Assembly: GCF_001642835.1 (NCBI RefSeq)
Contig: NZ_LXEI01000013.1
Location: forward strand, 112,228 to 176,227
DNA: 64,000 nucleotides
Direction: 5' to 3'
Source: Pseudotamlana agarivorans
GTDB lineage: Bacteria; Bacteroidota; Bacteroidia; Flavobacteriales; Flavobacteriaceae
Below the pieces are notes generated by a model. The model had not been told where the DNA came from. It worked only from the letters and a program-made list of their open reading frames with translations, and ran no database searches. Within the stretch, counting starts at the first letter, position 1, and the number at the start of each line of letters is the position of its first letter. This document shows, in pieces, positions 24,040 through 33,950 of the stretch. The position numbers and the translations under genes were made by a program.

Positions 24040-24142
24040 ATTATTAGTTAATGGTTATTCGTTAATGGTTAATGGCTTATAACCAACTTAAAACCTCTAT
24101 TCTAAATATAGTTGTTTAAGAAGCCCTTTAAACTTTAAAAAC

Positions 24143-24592
24143 TTAAGATAATCGTGCTTTTACAACGCTAGAAATGGTTTTGCCATCAGCTTTTCCTGCT
24201 AACTCTTGAGTTACCACACCCATAACTTTACCCATATCTTTCATACCTACAGCACCTAATTTCGAAATCGTGGCATCAACAATTTTCACGATTTCTTCTT
24301 CTGGCATGGCTTCAGGTAAAAATTGTGCGATAACCTCTGCTTCTGCTAACTCTGGATCAGCTAAGTCTTGTCGGCCTTGCTCAATATAAATAGCCGCACT
24401 ATCGCGACGTTGTTTTACTTGTTTTTGAAGTATTTTTAACTCTTGTTCTTCAGTTAAATCCTCTTTAGCACTACTTTCAGTTTGGGCTAATAAAATGGCA
24501 GATTTTACTGCGCGTAAGGCTGTTAAAGCGGTTTGATTTTTAGATTTCATGGCTTCCTTTAAAGCCTTCATTATTTCTGCTTGTAAACTCAT
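24143..24592 (-). CDS. GatB/YqeY domain protein
   Basis: A 149-residue helical protein matching YqeY from end to end: the start LQAEIMKALKEAMKSKN, the central LKILQKQVKQRRDSAAIYIEQGR pieces, then QFLPEAMPEEEI, and the C-terminal GMKDMGKVMGVV and GKADGKTISSVVK that resemble the tail domain of GatB and bind tRNA in that protein. A stand-alone function in tRNA metabolism is suspected but not established. It lies just downstream of ftsZ on the same strand, separated by a terminator, a common flavobacterial arrangement. Confidence 0.93.
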   Translation of the reverse strand: MSLQAEIMKALKEAMKSKNQTALTALRAVKSAILLAQTESSAKEDLTEEQELKILQKQVKQRRDSAAIYIEQGRQDLADPELAEAEVIAQFLPEAMPEEEIVKIVDATISKLGAVGMKDMGKVMGVVTQELAGKADGKTISSVVKARLS

Positions 24593-24671
24593 TTCAATCG
24601 TGTATTGGAGTATGCGAAGATACTAAGAAAAAATGAAGCTCTTATACCTACGATTATCAAATTTTACCCAT

Positions 24672-24712
24672 AAAAAAACCGAAAAGTTATTTTTATTACT
24701 TTTCGGTTTTCA
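24672..24712 (-). terminator. terminator of the dcw cluster behind ftsZ
   Basis: Hairpin with 14-bp arms (AAAACCGAAAAGT paired with ACTTTTCGGTTTT) and a T-rich loop, followed on the minus strand by seven T residues. It starts 21 bp after the ftsZ stop and ends the division operon. Confidence 0.85.
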
Positions 24713-24732
24713 ACAAAGTTAGTCACCTCGTT

Positions 24733-26721
24733 CTAATCTACATTGTCATGTAAAAAAGAGTTATTGCTTCTTAATTTGATATCATCGTTATCGTCAAAAC
24801 CAATACTTGTTCTAGACATATTGGTCTCAGAAGAATGTTTTGCAGCTTTTAAATCGACACCTTGACGTTTATAAGCCGGAACTTTTTCAATATCATCAAT
24901 TTTAGAACTGTTAAACTTGTAATTGAAGTCTTTCATTTTGCGTCGGCGCTCTTCAGCACGTTCTTTAAGCAATTCTGAAATTGGCGTGTTCATGGGATCT
25001 ACTTCTTCAACCTCTTCTACTTTAGGCGTTTTAGCAGGCACCGTAATTCTTTCAAAAACAACATCCTCTTCTTCGATATCTAAAACATGTGATATCTTAG
25101 ATTTAGATGTGCTCTTTGAAGGCTCTTCATCATCGTAATCATCTAAGGCATAACGCACATCACCATTTTGGTTTGTTTCATTTACAGGAACTACCTCTAC
25201 AAAACTTTTTACGGGAATATCCTTAACATCGTCTTCAATTAATTCGTGAGAGATGATGTCTTCAACTTCTTCTTCTATCTCCTCTGTTTTAGACGAAATA
25301 GGCATATCAAAAGTCAACGTGATTTGTTGCTCTTCTTCAATAAAATCGGAAACCACCTCGATTTCTTTTTCTTCTGAAGGTGTAGACACATCACGAGACA
25401 CGGTATTAATCACAAAATCATCCTCATCATCAATAAGTTCTTCACGTAGCTTATCGGTTACTTCTTCATAAGTCACCCCAATATTTCTAATGATTTCTGA
25501 CGTAGGAATTAAATCAATATTTTTTTTTGGAGCTGCTTGTCTCGGTACTTGTGGTTTAGTTTCCTGTACATCGTCCTCTAAAGTATGACGCACCACAACA
25601 GGCTCTTTTTTCACCTTCATTTCTACCTGAGGCGGAATAACTATCGGGTCCTTGTCTTGAGCCTCTGTTTCTTTATCTTCACCAAGAATATGTTTTACTT
25701 TTTTGGTTTCGGTATTAGAAATTTCATCTTGCTGTTCGATATTAAAACCCGTAGCGATAATGGTTACAGCGATAGATTCTTCTAAACCTTCATCTTCACC
25801 AACTCCCATAATAATTTCAGCACTGTGTCCGGCTTCATTTTGGATGTGGTCGTTAATTTCACCAATTTCATCAATAGTAATTTCCTGAGTACCAGAAACA
25901 ATAAGCAGCAATACTTTTTTGGCACCAGTAATTTTATTATCGTTTAATAAAGGTGAATCAAGCGCTTTTCTAATAGCTTCTTGCGCACGATTTTGCCCTG
26001 AAGCTAATGAAGATCCCATAATAGCCGTTCCGCTATTACTTAACACTGTTTTAGCATCACGTAAATCAATATTTTGCGTGTAGTGGTGTGTAATAACTTC
26101 GGCTATACCACGAGCAGCTGTAGCTAAAACTTCATCTGCTTTCGAGAATCCAGCTTTAAAACCTAAATTACCATAAACTTCACGTAGTTTATTGTTGTTA
26201 ATTACAATTAACGAATCGACAACAGCTCTAAGGTTTTCGATACCTTTTTGAGATTGTTCAAGACGCATTTTACCCTCAAACTGAAATGGCATCGTCACAA
26301 TACCTACCGTTAAAATGTTTCTATCCTTAGCCATTTTAGCGATAATTGGAGCCGCTCCAGTACCTGTTCCACCACCCATTCCTGCTGTGATGAACACCAT
26401 TTTGGTATTAGAGTCTAACATTTCAGCAATTTCTTCTACACTCTCTTCAGCTGATTTCTCTCCAATTTCAGGATTAGCCCCGGCTCCCAAACCTTCGGTG
26501 AGATGTAATCCTAATTGAATTTTGTTTGGAACACCACTATTTTCAAGAGCTTGAGCATCAGTATTACAGATATAAAAATCTACGCCTTTAATACCTTGCT
26601 GGAACATGTGATTGATAGCATTGCTTCCGCCGCCACCAACGCCTATTACTTTAATAACATTCGACCTGTTTTTAGGGAGATCAAATGCGATGTTTGTTTC
26701 GAATTTTTCATTGCTGCTCAT
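24733..26721 (-). CDS. ftsZ: cell division protein FtsZ
   Basis: Tubulin-like GTPase that polymerises into the division ring. Residues 1-330 form the GTPase core with the G-box GGGTGTGAAP (117-126), the NTDAQAL switch near 53 and the T7 segment ending in the GDP-contacting Asn/Asp residues. The remaining 330 residues are an unusually long, acidic, low-complexity linker followed by the conserved C-terminal peptide SNNSFLHDNVD that binds partners such as FtsA. At 662 residues it is far longer than the 380-390 of E. coli, but this is normal in Flavobacteriia. Last gene of the dcw cluster, 105 bp behind ftsA. Confidence 0.98.
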   Translation of the reverse strand: MSSNEKFETNIAFDLPKNRSNVIKVIGVGGGGSNAINHMFQQGIKGVDFYICNTDAQALENSGVPNKIQLGLHLTEGLGAGANPEIGEKSAEESVEEIAEMLDSNTKMVFITAGMGGGTGTGAAPIIAKMAKDRNILTVGIVTMPFQFEGKMRLEQSQKGIENLRAVVDSLIVINNNKLREVYGNLGFKAGFSKADEVLATAARGIAEVITHHYTQNIDLRDAKTVLSNSGTAIMGSSLASGQNRAQEAIRKALDSPLLNDNKITGAKKVLLLIVSGTQEITIDEIGEINDHIQNEAGHSAEIIMGVGEDEGLEESIAVTIIATGFNIEQQDEISNTETKKVKHILGEDKETEAQDKDPIVIPPQVEMKVKKEPVVVRHTLEDDVQETKPQVPRQAAPKKNIDLIPTSEIIRNIGVTYEEVTDKLREELIDDEDDFVINTVSRDVSTPSEEKEIEVVSDFIEEEQQITLTFDMPISSKTEEIEEEVEDIISHELIEDDVKDIPVKSFVEVVPVNETNQNGDVRYALDDYDDEEPSKSTSKSKISHVLDIEEEDVVFERITVPAKTPKVEEVEEVDPMNTPISELLKERAEERRRKMKDFNYKFNSSKIDDIEKVPAYKRQGVDLKAAKHSSETNMSRTSIGFDDNDDIKLRSNNSFLHDNVD

Positions 26722-26826
26722 AAATTCTGTTTTACTAGGGTTTGTACTTAATATTTTATTCTATGGATCAATATAAATGCCTCACGGCAAAATCTTAAAA
26801 TTGTTAACTAGACAATTTTTACTTTC

Positions 26827-28155
26827 TTATTCGGCGTCGTCTAAAAAATCTTTAAGACGATCGGTTAATTTATCGAGAAACGAACGGCGCTCTTTTGGAG
26901 CTTTTACCACAGGCTCCTCCTCTATTTCTGGTTGCTCATTAACAACCTCTACTTCCTCAATAATCTCTTCTTCTTGTTGTTCTACTTTTTTTCTTTCTTG
27001 GCGTTTTAGTCCGTCTAAAACTAAACCAACTGCTGTGGCATACAAGGGACTTGTAATATCATCATCACTATCGCCAGCTAGATGTTCGTTAGGATACCCT
27101 ATACGCGTATCCATACCAGTAATGTATTCCACCAATTGTTTTAGGTGTTTCAATTGACTTCCACCACCTGTTAAAACAATACCGCCTATGAGTTTTTTCT
27201 TTTGTTCCTCATGACCGTAGTTTTTAATTTCGGCATATACTTGCTCTATAATTTCCACAACACGAGCATGGATGATTTTAGACAAGTTTTTAAGAGTAAT
27301 CTCCTTCGGTTCACGACCTCTTAAACCAGGAATGGAAACGATTTCGTTATCTTTATTTTCACCTGGCCAGGCTGACCCGAATTTTATTTTTAATAGTTCA
27401 GCTTGCTTTTCAATAATCGAGCAACCTTCTTTAATATCTTCAGTAATTACGTTTCCTCCAAAAGGAATTACTGCAGTGTGACGAATAATACCATCTCTAA
27501 AAATGGCTAAATCTGTGGTTCCGCCACCTATATCAATTAAAGCCACACCGGCTTCTTTTTCTTCCTGAGTTAACACAGCATTAGAAGATGCTAATGGCTC
27601 TAAAGTGATGCCTTCTAAATTAAGACCGGCACTTTTAATACAGCGCCCCACATTTCTAATTGATGACACTTGACCTACAACCACATGAAAATTAGCTTCT
27701 AAGCGTCCGCCATACATTCCTATGGGCTCTTTTATTTCAGCTTGACCATCAACTTTATATTCTTGAGGCAAAACATGAATAATTTCTTCCCCTGGAAGCA
27801 TCACCAATTTATGCACCTGATTGATAAGCATTTCTATATCGTTATCATCAATAACCGTTTCGGAATTTGATCTCGTGATATAATCGCTATGCTGCAAACT
27901 TCTGATATGCTGACCTGCAATACCCACAGTTACATCTTCGATTTTTATATCTGAAGAAGCTTCAGCTTCCTGAACAGCCTGTTGAATGGACTGAATGGTT
28001 TGTGTAATATTATTTACAACACCACGATGTACCCCTAAGCTTTTAGACTTTCCTATACCTAAAATCTCTAATTTTCCGTAGTCATTTTTACGGCCAATCA
28101 TGGCCACAATTTTTGTGGTTCCTATGTCTAATCCTACTGCTAAATTATGCTCCAT
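26827..28155 (-). CDS. ftsA: cell division protein FtsA
   Basis: Actin-like ATPase that tethers FtsZ to the membrane. The first segment GLDIGTTKIVAMIG is the phosphate-1 motif and IDIGGGTTDLAIF near residue 205 is phosphate-2; VLTGGGSQLK near 330 is the adenosine motif. After the actin core comes an acidic linker (about 395-425) and a C-terminal amphipathic helix RRSFLDKLTDRLKDFLDD that inserts into the membrane. Slightly longer than the E. coli protein (442 against 420). Sits between ftsQ (3-bp gap) and ftsZ. Confidence 0.98.
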   Translation of the reverse strand: MEHNLAVGLDIGTTKIVAMIGRKNDYGKLEILGIGKSKSLGVHRGVVNNITQTIQSIQQAVQEAEASSDIKIEDVTVGIAGQHIRSLQHSDYITRSNSETVIDDNDIEMLINQVHKLVMLPGEEIIHVLPQEYKVDGQAEIKEPIGMYGGRLEANFHVVVGQVSSIRNVGRCIKSAGLNLEGITLEPLASSNAVLTQEEKEAGVALIDIGGGTTDLAIFRDGIIRHTAVIPFGGNVITEDIKEGCSIIEKQAELLKIKFGSAWPGENKDNEIVSIPGLRGREPKEITLKNLSKIIHARVVEIIEQVYAEIKNYGHEEQKKKLIGGIVLTGGGSQLKHLKQLVEYITGMDTRIGYPNEHLAGDSDDDITSPLYATAVGLVLDGLKRQERKKVEQQEEEIIEEVEVVNEQPEIEEEPVVKAPKERRSFLDKLTDRLKDFLDDAE

Positions 28156-28158
28156 AGT

Positions 28159-28878
28159 CTAAATTTTGGTACATATTACTTGGTTATCAAACTGTAAATT
28201 AACTTTACTATAGTCTTTCAATATATTATCCTTAAGCGCTTTTTTGTAAAAAGCTTTTAGGTTATTAATTTTTTTATCTAAAGCGTTTACCGAGCCTATC
28301 TGTACGGTAAAATCACACTTTCTAAGTTTTAGAAAAAGTTGTTTACTTTCGTCTTGTCGAATCTCATAAACATGCTTTTTTAAAAAGTCGTCATTGTTTA
28401 TTTTTAAGGCAATTTGATAGACACTTTTCAAACTATTTTTTTCAACATAACCCGTAACCAAAGGTACTCTTGCAGAATAATTGTTGGACAACGGCATGTA
28501 TTGTCCGTCGGCATCAACATAATAAGACGCATTCGTGTTAACTCTTGCAATAGGTGTTTTTTGTTCTATTTCGGCATTAAGTGTCCCGTTTATAGCAACA
28601 TACACTTCTGCAGTCTTAATCATGGGATTAGATTTGAGCGCTTTCTCTAATTCATTCAAAGCTAAAGTTTCTTTCGCCACGTTTGAAGCGTTACCATAAT
28701 TTTGTATTAACAATTTACTAACAGCCTTACTGGTTATAAAAAGATTGTTTTCGCCCACGAACTTCACCTGTGGTTCGGATACAGGCCGCACTGCATTTCT
28801 TCCTGACGCAAAAGCGAAAAGAAAAATCACTAAGCCAAAAATGCCAATCATTTTTATGTAATTCCAATTAATTTTCAA
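28159..28878 (-). CDS. ftsQ: cell division protein FtsQ/DivIB
   Basis: A 239-residue bitopic protein with a single membrane helix (about residues 9-26) and a periplasmic POTRA-like plus beta domain (motifs PVSEPQVKF, then TAEVYVAINGTLNAEIEQKTPIARV in parts). FtsQ links FtsL and FtsB and recruits late division proteins. The gene overlaps murC by 11 bp and is 3 bp from ftsA. Sequence is diverged, as usual for Bacteroidota FtsQ; the assignment depends on position plus topology and length. Confidence 0.92.
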   Translation of the reverse strand: MKINWNYIKMIGIFGLVIFLFAFASGRNAVRPVSEPQVKFVGENNLFITSKAVSKLLIQNYGNASNVAKETLALNELEKALKSNPMIKTAEVYVAINGTLNAEIEQKTPIARVNTNASYYVDADGQYMPLSNNYSARVPLVTGYVEKNSLKSVYQIALKINNDDFLKKHVYEIRQDESKQLFLKLRKCDFTVQIGSVNALDKKINNLKAFYKKALKDNILKDYSKVNLQFDNQVICTKI

Positions 28879-30220
28879 GGCTAAACTCGTTTTTAATACG
28901 TTTTACTTCGGCGCCAATATCTCCTGCTCCAATGGTTAAAACCACCTGAGCGTCACTCTCATGAATCGCGTTTAACAACTGCGCTTTTGATACAAGTTGT
29001 TTTTTATCATTATTAATTTTTCCTAACAACCAGTTTGAGTTTACACCTTCGATAGGCAACTCTCTTGCCGGGTAAATATCGAGTAATAATAACTCGTCAA
29101 ATTTCGACAAACTTTCGGCAAAATCATCAATAAAATCGCGTGTTCTGCTAAATAAATGAGGTTGAAAAATGGCTAACACTTTTTTATTTGGATACATTTC
29201 TCTAACCGCCTGATGCACTGCACTTATTTCCTGCGGATGATGGGCATAATCATCAATAAAAACAAAATCTTCGGTTTTTATCTGATAAGAAAACCTACGC
29301 TTCACCCCTTTGTAAGTTGCCAATCCCTTGGCGAGCTGTTGGTAGGAGCAACCATATTCTACAGCCATCGCCAAGGCTATTAAGGCGTTCGACAAATTAT
29401 GTCGACCTGGTAGGTTAAATTCTAAATCCTTAATCGTGTCCTTTGGTGTTTTTACATCAAAAATGTAAGCACCGTTTTGTATTCTAATATTTTGAACTGT
29501 ATAATCTGAATCATCTTCAATACCATAGGTTATCCCATCCAAAGGCAGTCCATTTTTTATAAATAGTTTACCGTTTGGTTTCAATCTTTCTGAAAAAGCT
29601 ACAAACGATTTTTTTAATTCTGCTGCATCGCCATAAATATCTAAATGATCGGCATCCATAGAAGTGATACAGGCAAAATCTGGTGACAAGGTTAAAAACG
29701 AACGATCAAATTCATCGGCCTCAACCACCGATACTTCCGTACCGTTTAATATGAGGTTTGAATTGTAATTTTCACTTATTCCCCCTAAAAATGCGGTTAA
29801 AGGTACCTCACAAGTATTGAGCAAATGCCCTAAAATACTCGTTGTTGTCGTTTTTCCGTGCGTCCCTGCAACAGCCAAACAGAACGTATGCTCGGTAATT
29901 AACCCCAAAATCTGAGAACGCTTCACTACATCAAATCCACTGTCTTTAAAGAAATTTAATTCTTTATGGTCTTTAGGCACTGCTGGTGTATAGACTACAA
30001 GTGTATGTTCTGGGCTTAGAAACGCCTTATCAACAAGTTCGATATTGTCTTCAAAATGCACGTCCATACCCAAATCTACCAGGGTGTTTGTGATGTCGGT
30101 TTGCGTTTTATCGTAACCCGCTACTTGTTTCTTATTAGCAAGAAAATAACGTGCAATAGCGCTCATGCCGATACCGCCAATACCAATAAAATAGACCCTA
30201 TGTATGGTGTTTAAATTCAT
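28868..30220 (-). CDS. murC: UDP-N-acetylmuramate-L-alanine ligase MurC
   Basis: A 450-residue Mur ligase that adds L-Ala to UDP-MurNAc. The N-terminal Rossmann domain has GIGGIGMSA (13-21), the ATP-binding P-loop is GTHGKTTTT (119-127), and later VVEADEFDRS and FIDDYAHHPQEI are conserved signatures of the MurC branch. Cytoplasmic. The stop overlaps ftsQ, and murG ends 1 bp before its start codon, so the gene belongs to the same transcription unit. Confidence 0.98.
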   Translation of the reverse strand: MNLNTIHRVYFIGIGGIGMSAIARYFLANKKQVAGYDKTQTDITNTLVDLGMDVHFEDNIELVDKAFLSPEHTLVVYTPAVPKDHKELNFFKDSGFDVVKRSQILGLITEHTFCLAVAGTHGKTTTTSILGHLLNTCEVPLTAFLGGISENYNSNLILNGTEVSVVEADEFDRSFLTLSPDFACITSMDADHLDIYGDAAELKKSFVAFSERLKPNGKLFIKNGLPLDGITYGIEDDSDYTVQNIRIQNGAYIFDVKTPKDTIKDLEFNLPGRHNLSNALIALAMAVEYGCSYQQLAKGLATYKGVKRRFSYQIKTEDFVFIDDYAHHPQEISAVHQAVREMYPNKKVLAIFQPHLFSRTRDFIDDFAESLSKFDELLLLDIYPARELPIEGVNSNWLLGKINNDKKQLVSKAQLLNAIHESDAQVVLTIGAGDIGAEVKRIKNEFSLEN

Positions 30221-31309
30221 TTATTTCTTGAGTAGTTTTTCAACTTCATTAACAATATCTTTTGTCGCATCAACCAATGCTAATTTTCTTATATTTTGAC
30301 CTAATTCTTTCTTTCTTTCAGGCTGAGCGATAAGTTGCGAAAACTTATTTTCAAAATCAGCTTTTAAATCTTCTTCCTTAATTATCAAGGCGGCATCCTG
30401 ATTAACAACAGCCATAGCATTTTTCGTTTGATGATCTTCAGCCACATTAGGCGAAGGGATAAAAACTACAGGTTTACCAACAATACAAAGCTCTGAAACC
30501 GAACCTGCCCCTGCTCTAGATATGACCACATCTGCAGCAGCATAAGCAAAATCCATATTGTTTAAAAACTCATGAACTTGCACGTTTTTGGTATTGTCAT
30601 ACAATTTATATTTATCGTAGTACAATTTCCCGCACTGCCATATGATTTGCACATTCTGAGTATCAAAAAAATCAAGTTCCTTTTCAATCAATTCATTGAT
30701 ACGTCTTGCTCCCAAACTACCACCAATAACTAAAAGCGTGCATTTGCCTTCTTTAAGGTCGAAAAACTTTTTAGCCTCCTCTACTTTATTATCAATATGC
30801 AATAAACCTTTACGAACAGGGTTTCCGGTTTTTACAATTTTTTCTTTTGGAAAAAAACGATCCAAACCATCGTAAGCCACACAAATTTTGTTAGCCTTTT
30901 TTGCTAACAACTTATTAGTAATACCAGGGTAGGAATTCTGCTCCTGAATAAGAACAGGAATGTTGGCTAATTCGGCCATCTTCAATAAAGGTCCACTAGC
31001 AAAACCTCCTGTACCAATCACCACATCCGGTTTAAATGATTTGATGATTTTTCTAGCTCCCCATAAACTACTAATCACTTTAAAAGGAAAACTCAAATTC
31101 TTTAAGGTAAAACTACGTTGAACCCCCGTTATCCAAAGTCCTTTTATAGGATACCCCGCTTGAGGCACTTTTTCCATTTCCATTCTATCCTTGGCTCCAA
31201 CGAACAAAATTTCGGAATCAGGATATCGCGACTTGATCTCATTGGCAATCGCAATGGCAGGATAAATATGCCCCCCTGTACCTCCGCCTGACATTATAAC
31301 TCTATACAT
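30221..31309 (-). CDS. murG: UDP-GlcNAc transferase MurG
   Basis: A 362-residue GT28 glycosyltransferase that makes lipid II from lipid I. The [14 protein letters not shown] loop near the start binds pyrophosphate of the lipid, GTGGFASGP near 98 is the second Gly-rich loop, and [10 protein letters not shown] plus [11 protein letters not shown] form the UDP-GlcNAc site. Peripheral at the inner face of the membrane. Located between ftsW (6-bp gap) and murC, as in the usual dcw order. Confidence 0.98.
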   Translation of the reverse strand: MYRVIMSGGGTGGHIYPAIAIANEIKSRYPDSEILFVGAKDRMEMEKVPQAGYPIKGLWITGVQRSFTLKNLSFPFKVISSLWGARKIIKSFKPDVVIGTGGFASGPLLKMAELANIPVLIQEQNSYPGITNKLLAKKANKICVAYDGLDRFFPKEKIVKTGNPVRKGLLHIDNKVEEAKKFFDLKEGKCTLLVIGGSLGARRINELIEKELDFFDTQNVQIIWQCGKLYYDKYKLYDNTKNVQVHEFLNNMDFAYAAADVVISRAGAGSVSELCIVGKPVVFIPSPNVAEDHQTKNAMAVVNQDAALIIKEEDLKADFENKFSQLIAQPERKKELGQNIRKLALVDATKDIVNEVEKLLKK

Positions 31310-31315
31310 ACGCTT

Positions 31316-32509
31316 TTAAATTGCTTCTGATAAAACATCTAAAGGATTTTCTTCTCCTAATTCTTTTTCTTTTATTTCTTCTCTTTTGGCACTTACACTT
31401 AGAATAATGCCAACAGCCAAGCAGGTCATCCAAATTGAAGTTCCCCCGCTACTCAACAACGGCAATGTTTGCCCAGTTACGGGAAATAATTCAACAGCGA
31501 CAGCCATGTTTATTATTGCCTGAAAAACGATTGGCAACCCAACACCGAGCACTACTAATTTTCCGAAAACAGATTCTGATTTTTGAGCTACTATGACAAT
31601 TCTAAATAAGAACCACAAATACAAAAACATAACAAAAAACCCGCCCAGCAAACCATATTCCTCAATAATGATTGCAAAAATAAAATCTGATGACGATTGT
31701 GGCAAGAAGTTCTTCTGTGAACTTTTACCAGGACCAACACCCCAAATTTCACCAGATGCTATGGCTATTTTAGCTTTTTCTATTTGATAATCGGCTTCGG
31801 TATCTTCCGGATTAGAAAAACTTTCAATACGTCCCATCCAAGTATCAATTCTATTAGGCATAGCTTCCGGAAATGCTTTCGCTATTAAAATAAACAACGA
31901 CAAAACCAATACCCCAGTACCAATAATAACCGCCAAATACCGCAATGGATATCCGCCTAAAAAAACCAACACAACAACCATGGTAAACATGATGGCTGTG
32001 GTAGAAAAATTTGCTGGTAAGATGAGAATCAACACTAAAAACACAGGCATCCACAAAGGCAAAATAGTCTCTTTAAAACTTATTTTTTTATCGTAAACTT
32101 TAGATAAATAACGTGCGATATAAACCATTAATACCACTCCTGCAAGAGTGGAAGTCTGAAACGACATCCCCACAAAAGGTATTTGAATCCATCGGCTAGC
32201 ATTAGCACCTCCAATCGTAGTTCCTTGTAACATGGTTAACACCAACAAAAGCAAAACAATTGGCACCATAACAAGCGACAACCCCTTAAAATAGTTATAA
32301 GGAATTTTATGCACCCCATAAATGATGGCAAAACCCAAAGCCAAGTGAAAAAAGTGCTTTATAAAAAATGAGAAGGTATTTGTACCCACTCCTTTATAAG
32401 CCAAATTACTGGCCGCACTATACACAGGCAAAAATGACACTATTGCCAAAAGCGCCACAATAGCCCAAATTAACCGATCACCTTTTATGTTTTTAAATAT
32501 GGATTGCAA
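31316..32509 (-). CDS. ftsW: SEDS glycan polymerase FtsW
   Basis: A 397-residue polytopic membrane protein with about ten helices. SEDS-family signatures include the GSSGKSQ-like segment WGVGPGKSSQKNFLPQSSSDFIFAIIIEEYG (in parts) and the LLSSGGTSIW motif near residue 350. FtsW polymerises septal glycan strands with FtsI. The catalytic Asp lies in the central extracellular loop (region SDFIF). Gene position between murD and murG argues for ftsW and not rodA. Confidence 0.97.
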   Translation of the reverse strand: MQSIFKNIKGDRLIWAIVALLAIVSFLPVYSAASNLAYKGVGTNTFSFFIKHFFHLALGFAIIYGVHKIPYNYFKGLSLVMVPIVLLLLVLTMLQGTTIGGANASRWIQIPFVGMSFQTSTLAGVVLMVYIARYLSKVYDKKISFKETILPLWMPVFLVLILILPANFSTTAIMFTMVVVLVFLGGYPLRYLAVIIGTGVLVLSLFILIAKAFPEAMPNRIDTWMGRIESFSNPEDTEADYQIEKAKIAIASGEIWGVGPGKSSQKNFLPQSSSDFIFAIIIEEYGLLGGFFVMFLYLWFLFRIVIVAQKSESVFGKLVVLGVGLPIVFQAIINMAVAVELFPVTGQTLPLLSSGGTSIWMTCLAVGIILSVSAKREEIKEKELGEENPLDVLSEAI

Positions 32510-32520
32510 ATTTTTATTTT

Positions 32521-33912
32521 TTACAGATTTCTTACCGCTTCTTTAAATTGACGTCCTCGATCTTCATAATTTTCAAATAAATCGAAGCTTGCACAAGCAG
32601 GTGACAATAGTACATTATCCCCTGTTTCAGCTAATTTGTAAGCTATTTTTACTGCTTCACTCATATACTGAGTTTCAACAATAACATCGACCATATTACC
32701 AAAAGTGTTTAATAATTTCTCATTATCAACACCTAAGCAAATGATAGCTTTGACTTTTTCATTGACGAAAGAAAACAACTCTTGATAATTATTTCCTTTA
32801 TCAACACCTCCCACTATCCAAACGGTAGGAGCTCCCATGCTCTCTAAAGCATAGTATGTTGCATTAACATTAGTTGCTTTAGAATCGTTAATATATTGTA
32901 CTTTATTTATTTTAAGAACTTGTTCCAAACGGTGTTCTACACCTTGAAAGTTCTCTAAACTCTCACGAATGGTTTGTTTTCTGATCTTTAATAGGTGCGC
33001 CACAGTAGAAGCTGCCATAGCATTTTTAACGTTGTGCTTTCCTTCTAATGTAAGATTTGATGTTGGCATAATGATCTGATTATTATTTATTGTTATTTTA
33101 ATATTCTCTTTTTCTAAACATGCACCATTTTCTATATTTTTTTCTAATGAAAACGGCAATAAAATGGCTTTAACCGGGTACTTTTTAAGATGATTTACAA
33201 TGACTTCATCATCGGCATCATAAATCAAATAATCTTCTTCTGTTTGATTCTCTGTAATTCTAAATTTTGATTCGATATAATTTTCAAACTTGTAATCATA
33301 GCGATCTAAATGATCTGGTGTTATGTTTGTAATCACGGCGATATACGGCCTGAAATCGATGATATCATCCAACTGAAAACTACTGATCTCTAACACGTAA
33401 TTCGGATAATCATCTTCCAGAATTTGCTTAGCAAAACTATCGCCAATATTACCTGCCAGCCCCACATTTAGCTCTTGCTTTAACAAGTGATGCGTTAAAG
33501 TAGCAGTAGTCGTTTTTCCGTTACTACCTGTGATACCTACAAGGGTTGCCTCAGTGAAATTTGAAGCAAATTCAATTTCTGAAACTACTTTAATTCCAGC
33601 CTTTCTAATCTGCTTAATCAACGCCACCTTATCAGGAATGCCAGGGCTTTTCATAACCACATCGGCCTTCAATATTTTAGATTCGGTATGATTCTCATCC
33701 TCCCAATCAATCTCATTTTGTATAAGAACTTCTTTATACTTGTCTTTTATTTTCCCCTTATCGGAAACAAAAACATCATAACCCTTTGCCTTTCCCAAAA
33801 GCGCCGTACCTACACCACTCTCGCCACCTCCTAAAACGACTAAAAAGCCTTTTCCAACTCCTCCTGTTAAGGAACTCTGCTCACTATCTTGTTTTATTTG
33901 ATCCTTTTTCAT
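32521..33912 (-). CDS. murD: UDP-MurNAc-L-Ala:D-Glu ligase MurD
   Basis: A 463-residue Mur ligase adding D-Glu. The P-loop is GITGSNGKTTT, and VLEISSFQLDDI plus ITPDHLDRYD carry the conserved MurD residues for Mg and carbamylated Lys chemistry; ATNVNATYYAL and GGVDKGNNY lie in the C-terminal domain. The first about 20 residues (KKDQIKQDSEQSSLTGG) look like an unconserved extension, so the start could be later. Located between mraY (38-bp gap) and ftsW (11 bp). Confidence 0.97.
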   Translation of the reverse strand: MKKDQIKQDSEQSSLTGGVGKGFLVVLGGGESGVGTALLGKAKGYDVFVSDKGKIKDKYKEVLIQNEIDWEDENHTESKILKADVVMKSPGIPDKVALIKQIRKAGIKVVSEIEFASNFTEATLVGITGSNGKTTTATLTHHLLKQELNVGLAGNIGDSFAKQILEDDYPNYVLEISSFQLDDIIDFRPYIAVITNITPDHLDRYDYKFENYIESKFRITENQTEEDYLIYDADDEVIVNHLKKYPVKAILLPFSLEKNIENGACLEKENIKITINNNQIIMPTSNLTLEGKHNVKNAMAASTVAHLLKIRKQTIRESLENFQGVEHRLEQVLKINKVQYINDSKATNVNATYYALESMGAPTVWIVGGVDKGNNYQELFSFVNEKVKAIICLGVDNEKLLNTFGNMVDVIVETQYMSEAVKIAYKLAETGDNVLLSPACASFDLFENYEDRGRQFKEAVRNL

Positions 33913-33950
33913 TTTATAAAGCTTACACTTTCGTGGAAATGGTAAATTGG

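Noticed and set aside
23966..24075. GTTAATGGTTA-type near repeats beside tRNA-Arg as an integration site
   Set aside because: No integrase or distant copy of the tRNA 3' end is visible, and the repeats are upstream of the 5' end instead.
24923..26751. A series of plus-strand ORFs of 60-80 residues antisense to ftsZ
   Set aside because: They mirror the Glu/Asp-rich and Gly-rich codons of ftsZ as Ser-rich shadow proteins and have no domain or own start signals.
26777..27157. 126-residue plus-strand ORF starting in the ftsA-ftsZ gap
   Set aside because: Almost entirely antisense to the acidic ftsA tail, Ser-rich, and without known family; a frame shadow.
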